DNA from: Bog-159 sp963756605
GTDB taxonomy: Bacteria; Acidobacteriota; Terriglobia; Bryobacterales; Bryobacteraceae
DNA length: 64,000 bases
Assembly: GCA_963756605.1 (NCBI GenBank)
Contig: CAVWOT010000021.1
Location: 1 to 64,000 of the forward strand
Reading direction: 5' to 3'
This document shows, piece by piece, positions 1 through 8,639 of the stretch. Below the pieces are notes generated by a model that was not told the origin of the DNA, did not search any database, and was given only the letters and a program-made list of their open reading frames with translations. The translations under genes and the position numbers were made by a program. How positions within the stretch are numbered: position 1 is the first letter of the stretch; each line of letters starts with the position of its first letter.

Positions 1-15
1 AAAGACTTGCCGAGC

Positions 16-105
16 AAGCCTAAAGACTTCAAGCCTAAAGACTTCAAGCCTAAAGACTTCAAGCCTAAAGACTTCAAGCCTAAAGACTTCAAGCCTAAAG
101 ACTTT
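16..105. repeat. Six 15-bp tandem repeats encoding KPKDF units
   Basis: Six head-to-tail copies of the unit aagcctaaagacttc run from 16 to 105, with a partial unit at 1-8 and one T change in the last copy. Read in the plus frame starting at 7 they encode repeated Lys-Pro-Lys-Asp-Phe. The array is downstream of the LysR stop and next to the window edge, so it may belong to the 3' end of a gene that begins outside. I cannot tell whether it is translated. Confidence 0.85.
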
Positions 106-177
106 GGGCCAGCGTGGGTCCAATTCGACGGCACGGGCCTTTTGCGTCAAAGTGGCTTGTGGGTCACAAGCACTGGG

Positions 178-1086
178 CTAGCTGAGTCGTGGATTGAACT
201 GGGAACAGAGAGCGAAAGTCGTCTCCAGGTGCTCGATGAAGATGCGCACTTTCGCGGAGATCCGGCGGCTTGCGGGCCGAACCGCCACGATTGGCACGGT
301 TCGCTCAAAGGAAGTCAACATGCGAAGAACAGTGCCTTCCCGTAGTTCTGCGGCGAACAGCCACGCTGGCGCTTGTGCAATCCCGAGATGTTCAAGGATA
401 CCCATCCTCATCTGTTCGATATCGCTGGTTCTAAAGGCACCTGTGGGAATAATGCGCTTCGCGTTTTGTCCGGACCCGATAATCCACGGCTGGGCGGACC
501 CACGCTCTATAAAAACAACCGCTGGAAAACGCCGGAGATCTTCCGGTGATTCCGGCATGCCGTATCGCATGACGAACTGAGGAGTGGCGACCAGAATGAT
601 CATCGTCTGGGCGAATTTTCGAGCGACCAGGTTGGAGTCCGGAAGATCACCCGAATGGATAGCCAGATCGAAGCCTTCTTCGATGATCGTTGTCGGACTT
701 TCGGACGCGGCCATCTCCACTGCCATGTCGGGGTATGTAGCAAAAAATGCAGGCAGCTTTGACACAATATGGAGGCGCGCAAACGTGGGAGGAACGGTCA
801 GCCGAATGAGCCCTTTTGGCGCGGCTTGGCCCCGGCCGATTCGTGACGTCGCGTTTTCAAGGTCGTCAAGAATGCGTAGGGCTGACTCGTAAAAGTCCCG
901 GCCTGCCTCAGTCAATGACGCCGAACGAGAGGTACGGTGAATCAGTTCAGTCCCGAGCTCATCTTCAAGGGCTGAGATCTGTTTGCTGACGGCAGGCTGA
1001 CCAATTCCACGTTCCTTTGCGACAGCCGAGAAGCTCCCTTTTTCAGCTACGCGGACGAAAATCTGCATTGCATCGAGCTTGTTCAC
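178..1086 (-). CDS. LysR-family transcriptional regulator
   Basis: A DNA-binding regulator of about 302 residues. The N-terminal winged HTH is clear: LDAMQIFVRVAEKGSF, then the QPAVSKQISALEDELGTELIHR recognition region, followed by a LysR substrate-binding domain (LIRLTVPPTFARLHIVSKLPAF onward). I prefer the GTG at 1086, which begins NKLDAMQIF as in the family, over the ATG eight codons upstream. It is divergent from the SDR operon beginning at 1286, the usual arrangement for a LysR protein controlling its neighbour and itself. The inducer is unknown. The length is normal and no lesion is seen. Confidence 0.9.
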   Translation of the reverse strand: MNKLDAMQIFVRVAEKGSFSAVAKERGIGQPAVSKQISALEDELGTELIHRTSRSASLTEAGRDFYESALRILDDLENATSRIGRGQAAPKGLIRLTVPPTFARLHIVSKLPAFFATYPDMAVEMAASESPTTIIEEGFDLAIHSGDLPDSNLVARKFAQTMIILVATPQFVMRYGMPESPEDLRRFPAVVFIERGSAQPWIIGSGQNAKRIIPTGAFRTSDIEQMRMGILEHLGIAQAPAWLFAAELREGTVLRMLTSFERTVPIVAVRPASRRISAKVRIFIEHLETTFALCSQFNPRLS

Positions 1087-1142
1087 GACACGCCCCCGTT
1101 CCTCTACCAATCCATTCTATACGTCGTGATGCGCCTCCGTCG

Positions 1143-1204
1143 GTTCGGGTGCCGTTCTTTGACCCGAACGACGGGCATTCTTTTTGGGAATAGCTGGTAT
1201 TCCC
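1143..1204. promoter_or_regulatory. Divergent promoter region with two inverted repeats
   Basis: Between the LysR gene and the SDR gene lie two dyads. The first is GTTCGGGT (1143-1150) and ACCCGAAC (1162-1169) with an 11-base spacer. The second is GGGAATA (1186-1192) and TATTCCC (1198-1204) with a 5-base spacer. LysR proteins usually bind interrupted dyads in such intergenic regions, so both are candidate operators. No -35/-10 boxes could be assigned with confidence. Confidence 0.45.
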
Positions 1205-1285
1205 CAAAGTGCCGAACCTGCTTGCATAAATGCCACGTCAAAGAAGCGGCCTGAGAAAATCAGACCAAGAAGCAAAGGAGATCCG

Positions 1286-2026
1286 ATGTCTAAGTTAAAC
1301 GAGAAAGTGGCCCTCGTCACCGGCGGTTCACGCGGCATTGGCGCAGCGATCGCGAAACGTTTGGCCGCGGATGGAGCGAGCGGGGCCATCACCTACGCGA
1401 AGGACGCCAACGCAGCTTCCGCCGTTGTCAAAGCAATTGAGCGCGATGGCGGAAAGGCCGTGGCGATCCAGGCGGACGCCGCCGACTTCCAAGCTGTCAA
1501 GAGCGCGGTCGAAAAGACCGTCGCTACCTTCGGAGGACTTGATGTGCTTGTGAACAATGCCGGCACAGCCATTCCGAAAACGTTCGAGGAGACCACGCTG
1601 GAGGAGATGGATCGCGTGATTGACATCAATGTCCGCGGCATACTGGCCACGACGCAGGCGGCGCTGAAACACATGAAGAGGGGTGGTCGCATCATCATGA
1701 TCGGCTCGGCCGTCGGCGAGCGTGTCCTGGTTCCGGGATTGGTAGCCTACTCGGCCACGAAGGGAGCCGTAAAGATCTTTACTCAGGCGTTGTCCAGAGA
1801 ACTCGGGAGCCGCGGTATCACGGTCAACAACGTGCAGCTGGGTCCGATCGATACGGATTTGAATCCCGCCACGGGCGACTGGGCGGTGCCTCAGAAGGCT
1901 GCCACAGCGCTCGACCGCTATGGGCATGTTGAAGAAATCGCCGCTGTGGTCGCGTTCGTTGCCGGTCCGGAGTCCTCCTATGTCACCGGGTCAAATCTTA
2001 CCGTTGATGGCGGAATGAATGCTTAA
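1286..2026 (+). CDS. SDR-family NAD(P)-dependent oxidoreductase
   Basis: A classical short-chain dehydrogenase of 246 residues. It has the cofactor motif TGGSRGIG near residue 12, the NNAG motif (VLVNNAGTA), the catalytic Ser in IMIGSAVGE, the YSATKGA Tyr/Lys pair and the C-terminal SSYVTGSNLTVDGGM. The start at 1286 is supported by an AAAGGAG Shine-Dalgarno six bases upstream; the open frame extends further upstream but lacks such a site. It is the first gene of an apparent operon with a GlcG-like protein and a second SDR, divergent from LysR. The substrate is not predictable. Confidence 0.93.
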   Translation: MSKLNEKVALVTGGSRGIGAAIAKRLAADGASGAITYAKDANAASAVVKAIERDGGKAVAIQADAADFQAVKSAVEKTVATFGGLDVLVNNAGTAIPKTFEETTLEEMDRVIDINVRGILATTQAALKHMKRGGRIIMIGSAVGERVLVPGLVAYSATKGAVKIFTQALSRELGSRGITVNNVQLGPIDTDLNPATGDWAVPQKAATALDRYGHVEEIAAVVAFVAGPESSYVTGSNLTVDGGMNA

Positions 2027-2163
2027 CCGCAACCTCGATCGAAGATGAAGCGGGAACGGCCATCTTGGAAGGTGATTCTGCAGGACCGGGAGCGCCGCCT
2101 CAGATGGGCGAAGTCACTGGAATGATCAACACGCAATGCGTGTCAAGTTTAGGAAGGTGTCCA

Positions 2164-2610
2164 ATGGCAAACGTAGTGAAGAAACACACTATCTCTTATG
2201 AGCTGGCACAGAAAATGGTAGATGCAGCGGTGGCGAAAGCCAGACAACTTGGAGTTACCGAGAACGTAGCGGTTCTCGATGACGGGGGCAATCTCAAGGC
2301 ATTCAGCCGGATGGATGGGGCTCCGATCCCTACCATTGAGATGGCGCAGAATAAGGCCTATACAGCTCTGTTAGGCGTCTCTACGCAGGAATTTTTCAAC
2401 TTTATCCAGAGCGACCCATCGCTTTTGGCCGGCATCCCCACGCTTGCGCGCATGGCGGCGTGGGGTGGGGGTTACCCCATTAAGGTGAACGGAGAAGTTG
2501 TCGGGGCAATCGGGGTGAGCGGGGCGCCCACGGTGCAGAACGATGTTGATTGCGCGAGAGCAGCCCTGGCGCTAGTATCCGACGCGGTGGCCCGTGGGAC
2601 GAATTCGTAA
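2164..2610 (+). CDS. GlcG/HbpS family (DUF336) protein
   Basis: A 148-residue protein of the GlcG/HbpS-like fold. Typical features are the N-terminal helix ISYELAQKMVDAAVAKARQLG, the strand VAVLDDGGNLKAFSRMDGA, the KAYTALL segment and the glycine-rich GGGYPIKVNGEVVGAIGVSG near the C-terminus. Family members bind haem or small ligands and often sit in oxidoreductase operons; a specific role cannot be assigned. The ATG at 2164 follows AGGAAGG at a suitable distance. It lies between two SDR genes, which suggests a shared pathway. Confidence 0.88.
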   Translation: MANVVKKHTISYELAQKMVDAAVAKARQLGVTENVAVLDDGGNLKAFSRMDGAPIPTIEMAQNKAYTALLGVSTQEFFNFIQSDPSLLAGIPTLARMAAWGGGYPIKVNGEVVGAIGVSGAPTVQNDVDCARAALALVSDAVARGTNS

Positions 2611-2652
2611 GCGAATCGCTTTCTAGCCAGCGAACTTTCAAGGAGACCTCCG

Positions 2653-3400
2653 ATGAATACGCAAGTTATTTTGATCACAGGCGCATTGACAGGCATAGGT
2701 CGCGCTGCCGCAATCGCCTTTGCGCAAGGCGGAGGACACGTTGTTGTGTCCGGTCGTCGAGATAAAGAAGGACAAGAGTTGGCTGCGGAGCTGCAAGCGC
2801 TCGGAGCAGAGGCCAGTTTTGTCCGTGGTGACGTCCGCAACGAGGATGATGTGCGTGATTTGGTGGATAGCACGATCGTTGCGTTTTGGCCGTCTGGATG
2901 TTGCTGTTAATTGCGCTGGAACTGAGGGCAAGCCTGGCCCGGTGACGGAACAGACTGCAGAAACCTACGCCGCGACGTTCGACACAAACGTCCTAGGTAC
3001 GCTGCTCAGCATGAAGCATGAGATGCGCGTGATGCTTGCCCAGCGAAGCGGCAGCATCGTCAACGTGTCGTCTACGTACGGCCATACTGGCGCTGCTGGC
3101 GCGTCCGTATACGCGGCGAGCAAGCATGCCGTAGAAGGACTGACTAAGTCGGCCGCGCTCGAAGCCGCCGCTTCGGGGGTACGGGTTAACATGGTTGCCC
3201 CAGGTCCAATCGATACGGGGATGCTGAATCGCTTCACCGGTACTGCCGAAAGAAAGGCGAGTTTGGCGGCAACCGTGCCGCTCAATCGACTCGGAAAACC
3301 CGAAGAGATCGCCCAGACCATCATGTTCCTCGCGTCCGACAAGGCGTCGTTCATCACGGGTGCCTCGTATCTCGTAGACGGCGGCAAGACGGCCCGGTGA
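2653..3400 (+). pseudogene. Frameshifted SDR oxidoreductase
   Basis: The start (MNTQVILITGALTGIGRAAAIAF) has a strong AAGGAG site and the SDR glycine motif. The frame is lost at a TTTT run (2884-2887) and resumes one frame over as GRLDVAVNCAGTEG. It then has the Ser of VNVSSTYG, YAASKHAVEG and the C-terminal FITGASYLVDGG. Removing one T restores a normal SDR of about 248 residues. It is either a recent pseudogene or a homopolymer sequence error; the other catalytic residues are intact, which suits a very recent event or an error. It would be the third gene of the operon. Confidence 0.85.
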
Positions 3401-3971
3401 TGTTCCTCGCCGGGAGTTGTTTCGAACTTCAGAATCCTGAAGGAGATGAGCTGAAGACAAATGTAGAAACGGTCGCTCGCGGCAAGGCTAGCGTGCATAC
3501 CCGACACTGAACCGATACCCATCGGGAAAGCGGCTTCCAGGGGATAAAAATTTCCCAGGAGCCTTTGCGTCCACCGTATTGCTGCCGCGTGTCGTTGAAT
3601 GCCGGTACTCGCATCGACGAACGAGATGCAGCCATTTCAGCTCAGTTTGCTTTTGCGGGTCCGAAATCGCCTGAGCCGAGTTGGCGGATGCGGCCTTGTG
3701 TTGCGACCCGGACGATTACGACCTTTCCTTCCGCGCGGCCTTAGCAGTCGGTCTTCGGCCTTGGGCACGCCCGTGTGCAGCCGGTGGCAACGTTCGTCGT
3801 GGCGGGCGACACCGGCGCAACGCGGGCGACACCGGCGCAACGTGGGCGAACGTGGCGCGCCGGCTGGCGGCTTTGGTGCGCGGCGAAAATAGTGAGGGTG
3901 CGGGAAACCTTTCCTGGGGCGTTGCGCGTCACAGCGCGTCACAGCGCATTCCCTGTAAGTCTATGAAAACA
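3401..3971. other. Intergenic region with a 20-bp direct duplication
   Basis: No convincing gene is seen. A 20-bp unit beginning gcgggcgacaccggcg occurs twice in tandem (3802-3821 and 3822-3841), with a related partial copy after it. The short open frames here have no recognisable protein features. Confidence 0.6.
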
Positions 3972-4046
3972 TGGTAGCGCTAACGGGAATCGAACCCGTA
4001 TTTAAGCCTTGAGAGGGCTCCGTCCTAACCGTTAGACGATAGCGCC
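3972..4046 (-). tRNA. tRNA-Glu (anticodon CTC)
   Basis: On the minus strand the cloverleaf is complete. The acceptor stem GGCGCTA pairs with TAGCGCT (one G-T pair), the D arm contains TAACGGTTAGGAC typical of tRNA-Glu, the anticodon loop CTCTCAA gives CTC, the T arm contains GGTTCGATTCC, and the CCA is encoded (3972-3974). Degenerate mobile DNA begins about 150 bp away on the 5' side of the tRNA. Confidence 0.95.
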
Positions 4047-4196
4047 ATAGAAGGGCAATTCTGATTCTACCAATCCAAAAGGGTGCTTGTCAGCCGCTCT
4101 GCCTGGCGGGGGTGTGCGACCTGAGAGTTGTAGTTGGCAGGTTTTCGTTTTCTGTGGCATACTTCGAAGCGTATATAGACATGCAGAGAGGGACCT

Positions 4197-5355
4197 ATGC
4201 CCGACGATCTCGCTATCCTAGAATCTGAACGCTCCAAGCTCTTAAAGCATTTCGTTTGGTTTGGGCGACCTGAGGCCCGGTTCGATTACCGCCGTTGTGC
4301 GACGATGTGGCAAGCCATCCTGCTTAGCCCCGAGGACAAAGGAAAGCTGACCTGGTTGTCTCGCCGTCCCAAGACTGCCCAGCGGGTGGCCCTGCGTTCT
4401 AAGATTGTCCTCCGCGCGGCCGAGGGTCGCTCCAATCAGGAGATCGCGCGGGGACTGGGCATCACCGGCGCTACGGTGGGCAAATGGAGGGAGCGGTTCC
4501 GTTTACAAGGGATGGAGGGGTTGTCGGACGAACCTCGACCAGGGACGCCCCGCAAAATCAGCGATGCGCAAGTCGAGGAGGCTGTCACCTGAACCCGGGA
4601 AAGTGTACCGGCGGCGGCCACTCACGGGAGCACCCGCTCATTGGCCCTGCAGGTGGGACTGAGCCAGGGCGCGGTGGTGCGGATTTGGCATGCCTTCAGT
4701 TGGCTACCACACCGGAGCGAGACGTTCAAGTTGCCCACAGACCCTTCCTGGTAGAGAAAGTGCGGGACATTACTGGCTTATATTGAATCCCCCGGAACGT
4801 GCCATCGTGCTGAGCGTAGATGAAAAATCGCAAAGTGCAGGCTTTGGATCGCACGCAGCCGATACTACCCTTGAGGCCCGGATTGCCCGAGCAATGAACC
4901 AGCGACTACGAGAGGCACGGCACCACTTCCTTGTTTGCCGCGCTAGACATCGCCACGGGTGAAGTCATCGGCAAGTGCCATCGTCGTCACCGACACTAGG
5001 AGTTCCTCAAGTTCATGGAATTAGTCGACTCCCAACTTCCGGTGGAGTCCCAGAGGTGCACCTGGTGTTGGACAACTACGGAACGCACCAGACTCCCAAG
5101 GTGATTCGCTGGTTTGCACGCCATCCGCGATACCGTCTGCATTTTACTCCGACCAGCGGATCATGGGTCAATCAGGTGGAGCGATGGTTTGCCGAGATCA
5201 CGCAGAAGCGAATTCGGCGTGGCTCGTTTCCCAGCGTACCCAGCCTGGAGAAGGCAATCCAGGAATACCTGCAGCACTACAATGAAAACCCGAAGGCCTT
5301 GCGCATGGACCGCAGATGCGGATTTGATCGTAGGGAAGATCCAACATCCTTTTGA
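4197..5355 (+). pseudogene. IS630-family transposase, multiply frameshifted
   Basis: Pieces of one IS630-type transposase are spread over different frames. An N-terminal HTH region (RSNQEIARGLGITGATVGKWRERFRLQG) is followed by SVDEKSQ with the first catalytic Asp around 4820, then LVLDNYGTHQTPKV with the second Asp around 5070, and SGSWVNQVERWFAEITQKRIRRG with the catalytic Glu. At least two frame breaks separate these parts, so no full product can be made. Terminal inverted repeats were not located. Confidence 0.85.
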
Positions 5356-5421
5356 ACGAACTTCTAACTCACAAAGACCCGTGACAACTTAAGCGGCGAA
5401 TCTCCAATTCAGGACACTAGC

Positions 5422-6011
5422 TTACTCACCTCTCCACTCAGGCATGGACGAGGCAAGCGAGGCCGCTACCAAGTGCTGGATTTGGCGAAGGTGGGCGGGG
5501 GACCCACAAGCTTCATGGCGCATCCCAAATAGCACATGTATTTCGTAGTTGCTGACACTTCGTGCGGTGGAATTGTTGGGAGCCAATGTAAACCAGCCGG
5601 TCGGCCGCATGTTGTTCAGTGCTGCTCTTCACGTCAGGACGCGCGCGCCGTCGTCCGACACTGCAAACCCACCAGTGACGCAAATATTATTTAGTACCGT
5701 TACGCGCTCCGTTTTCCGGTCGCGAATGCGCACCCGCCACCAAGATAGATCATCACCCGAGGTCATGTAGAACAAGGATTCACCATCCTGGGACCAAGCT
5801 GGCCAACTGCCCCCCTTGCCCTTCGAGATCAGTGACGATTTATGCGTCCGAAAATCGTAGAGCAGGATATTCGAATCGTACGCCGAGACACCCGGGATAA
5901 ATCGTCCATCGGCGACCAGTGGGGATGCCACATCCCCTCCGAACCCGGCAGGGCCCAAATGCGGCTGGTCTTCGAGCCAACTAAGTTCACTGATGGCTTG
6001 TTGATCTGCAC
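5422..6011 (-). pseudogene. PD40 beta-propeller C-terminal remnant
   Basis: Minus-strand fragments spell the end of a PD40 (WD40-like) propeller of the kind fused to Ser/Thr kinases or OmpR-type regulators in Solibacter relatives. They include HPHWSP, then DGRFIPGVSAYDSNILLYDF, then GGSWPAWSQDGESLFYMTSGDD and RVRIRDRKTERVTVL, and finally GWFTLAPNN in another frame. Stops and frame changes (near 5631 and 5900) disable it. The 5' part is missing, lost next to the IS256 insertion. Confidence 0.7.
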
Positions 6012-6174
6012 TTTATCGATAGAGGCGGAGCCGGGTTATGCTTCAGAGGTTCTGCAAAAGTGGTTGAGGCCATGATATTTCCTAATCGTTACCGGCAGGT
6101 GACAGAAAAGGAAAGGGATCATGACCCTCTTACTAAAGCACGATAAACCAAAAGAGCAGGATTGAAAAACAACC

Positions 6175-6821
6175 TTGACCAAAGCGGTCAAGGAGGAAGA
6201 CTTTCTCCGTCCGTTGGTGGAGCAAATTGTCCAGCAGGTGCTGGAGGTGGAGATGGACGAGACGTTGGCGGCGGAGAAGAGCGAGCGCACGCCCCATCGG
6301 CTCGGATACCGGAGTGGCTATTATCCGCGGACGCGGGTGACCCGGGTGGGAAAGTTGGAACTGCGGGTGCTGCAGGACCGGCAGGGACGGTTCCGGACGG
6401 AAGTCTTCGAGCGATATCAGCGCAGTGAGAAGGCGCTGGTGGGGGCGCTGGCGGAGATGTACATCCAGGGGGTCTCGACGCGCAAGGTCAAAGAGATCAC
6501 CGAGCAGTTATGTGGACACGAGTTTTCGGCGGCGACTGTGAGCCGGATCCACCAGAGCTTGGATGAGGAGTTAGCGAAGTTTGCCAACCGTCGGCTGGAC
6601 GAATTCTATCCCTATTTGGTGTTGGACGCGCGCTACGAGAAGGTGCGGGAAGACGGGGTGATCCGCAGCCAAGCCGTCCAGGTGGCCATCGGCATCAACC
6701 GGGAGGGACGGCGCGGCGTGCTGGGGGTGGAGTTGGCGAACCGGGAGAGCGTGACGAGTTGGCGGGATTTTCTGGTGAAGCTGAAGCAGCGGGGCCTGCG
6801 GGGGGTGGAGTTCGCGGTGAC
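6175..6821 (+). pseudogene. IS256-family transposase, 3'-truncated
   Basis: The N-terminal half of a transposase_mut protein: VEQIVQQVLEVEMDETLAAEKSERT, RSGYYPRTRVTRVGKLELRVLQDRQGRF, MYIQGVSTRKVKEITEQL, and FYPYLVLDARYEKVREDG with the first catalytic Asp. It ends at FAVT where a second IS256 element is inserted (from 6822). Beyond that element (from 8452) the frame reads only a few codons to a stop, so the 3' half is gone rather than merely displaced. It is non-functional. Confidence 0.88.
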
Positions 6822-8441
6822 GGTAGTGTCAACTATTTTGTGTAAACGACTCTCCCAAAAATCAATCCTTCTTTTCAGCCCTGCGGAATCTGTGCAATGC
6901 ATGAACCCTGCACCCGCGCGCTGCGCAGGGGATGCACAAGGGGGCGGCAGCCCTCTTGTGGGGGGAGCCGGCGCACGATGCGTGCCAGCGCCTTTGGCTG
7001 GCCGCGCAGCGTGTCCCGGCGTGGGGGGAACCCGCCCGCCCCGGCTTGCCCCCGGAGGGGGAAACGGGAAAGGGGGCGTCCAAATTCCTTGCTGCCGCAG
7101 GCTATTTCCGGCTCCTTCCCGGATGATTGGAATCTGGCCCGATGGTTACGCATTCGGCTCTTCCTTCAACGGTTCAAAGCTGCCTGGATGCGGTCGCCCC
7201 ATAGCATCTGAAAATGGTTCAGGGCCTGTTTCCACCCCTGCACCGTATCCCATTTTTTAATCACGTTCCGCAACGCCAGGTAGATCAGCTTGAGAGCCGC
7301 TTCTTCACTCGGAAACGAGCCCCGCGTCTTGATGATTTTGCGCAGGCTCATGTGCAACGACTCCACCGCGTTGGTCGTGTAGATCACCTTCCGCACCTCG
7401 GCCGGGAACTCGAAAAACGGCACCACCCGCGCCCAGTTTTCTTTCCACAGTTTGCCGATGGCCTGGTACTTCGATCCCCACTTGGTTTGAAACGTATTCA
7501 ACTCCAGCTCCGCCTGTACCGCCGTGACCGCCCGGTAGATCTCCTTCAGATCCGCCGCCACCTGCTTGCGCTCCTTCCAGTTCACGTAGTTCAAACTGGC
7601 CCGCACCAGGTGTACAATGCATAGCTGTACCACCGTCTGCGGGAACACGTTTTCGATGGCTTGCGGAAACCCTCTCAGCCCGTCCACGCAGGCGATCAGG
7701 ATATCCTTCACCCCACGGTTCTTCAACTCCGTTAACACTCCCAACCAGAACTTGGCCCCTTCGTTATTGCTCGTCCACAAGCCCAGCACATCCTTCTGTC
7801 CCTCCAATCCGATGCCGATCGCCACGTACACCGCGCGATTGTCCACCCGCCCCTCGTGCCGCATTTTCACGTACAGCGCATCCAGGTACACGACCCCATA
7901 CACCGGCTCCAGCGGCCGATTCTGCCAGGCCTTAACTTCCTCCATGACCCCGTCGGTCACCTCCGAGATCAGCGTCGGGCTCACCTCCACGCCGTACATC
8001 TCCTGCAGGTGCCCCTGGATCTCCCGCGTCGTCATGCCCCGCGCGTACATCGACAGGATCTTGTCGTCAAATCCATCGAACCGGGTCTGGTGTTTCTTGA
8101 TAATCTGTGGCTCGAAACTGCCGTTGCGATCGCGAGGTGTTTCTATGCTAATCTCTCCAAAGTCGCCCTTCAGCGTCTTCGGCGTGGTCCCGTTGCGTGA
8201 GTTCCCGCTGTGATACCCGGCCGGATCGCTTTTCTCGTACCCCAGGTGGTTGGTCAGCTCGGCGCTCATGGCTCGCTCCAAAAGCGCCTTCGTCAACTGC
8301 TTCAAAAGTCCATTCTCACCAATCACATCCTCGGGTTTCTGATAGTCCTTCAGTAGTTCGTCGAGCAGCTCTTTTTTGATTTCCATTTCTCCGTTCTCCT
8401 TATTTGATGTGGAGAACGTTTACACAGATTGTTATACACCC
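6822..8441 (-). mobile_element. IS256-family insertion sequence with target duplication
   Basis: About 1.62 kb. The left end contains TGTGTAAACGACTCTCC (from 6839) and the right end, read on the minus strand, contains TGTGTAAACGTTCTCC (8426-8411); the outer bases GTGTCAACTATTTTG and GTGTATAACAATCTG also align. The sequence tcgcggtgac flanks the element on both sides (6812-6821 and 8442-8451), which fits the 8-9 bp target duplication of IS256 plus a chance base. It holds one intact transposase and a GC-rich untranslated stretch (about 6880-7160). Confidence 0.85.
7166..8386 (-). CDS. IS256-family transposase
   Basis: A full-length mutator-type DDE transposase of 406 residues. It opens with MEIKKELLDELLKDYQKPEDVIGENGLLKQLTKALLERA-type sequence and has GDFGEISIETPRDRNGSF. 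The catalytic Asp residues lie in VYLDALYVKMR and ACVDGLRGFPQAI, and the catalytic Glu in NAVESLHMSLRKIIKTRGSF. The start at 8386 has a GAGAA-type Shine-Dalgarno. It lies inside the element bounded by the inverted repeats above, and the element may still be active. Confidence 0.95.
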   Translation of the reverse strand: MEIKKELLDELLKDYQKPEDVIGENGLLKQLTKALLERAMSAELTNHLGYEKSDPAGYHSGNSRNGTTPKTLKGDFGEISIETPRDRNGSFEPQIIKKHQTRFDGFDDKILSMYARGMTTREIQGHLQEMYGVEVSPTLISEVTDGVMEEVKAWQNRPLEPVYGVVYLDALYVKMRHEGRVDNRAVYVAIGIGLEGQKDVLGLWTSNNEGAKFWLGVLTELKNRGVKDILIACVDGLRGFPQAIENVFPQTVVQLCIVHLVRASLNYVNWKERKQVAADLKEIYRAVTAVQAELELNTFQTKWGSKYQAIGKLWKENWARVVPFFEFPAEVRKVIYTTNAVESLHMSLRKIIKTRGSFPSEEAALKLIYLALRNVIKKWDTVQGWKQALNHFQMLWGDRIQAALNR

Positions 8442-8639
8442 TCGCGGTGACCGATGAATCTACTCAACAATAACCACTCGGCGGTAGTCGTGATAACAAT
8501 TCCGCTTAATTCCCCTCACTCTAGTGGCTTGTCTCCAATATTGATAGGCTTCGAGAGCCGACCTGGTCCTTGCTCCAACTCGCTGCTGGTTATGTCATTG
8601 TGTCGATTGTAATGCTCGTTCAGTCGTAACTATAACATT

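Noticed and set aside
1328..1927. 199-codon minus-strand open frame
   Set aside because: Antisense to a clear SDR gene.
3802..3841. Possible CRISPR-like repeat
   Set aside because: Only two adjacent 20-bp copies with no spacers; a tandem duplication.
6875..7160. Several overlapping open frames in both strands
   Set aside because: GC-rich non-coding part of the inner IS256 element; Cys/Arg/Gly/Pro-rich nonsense without a ribosome site.
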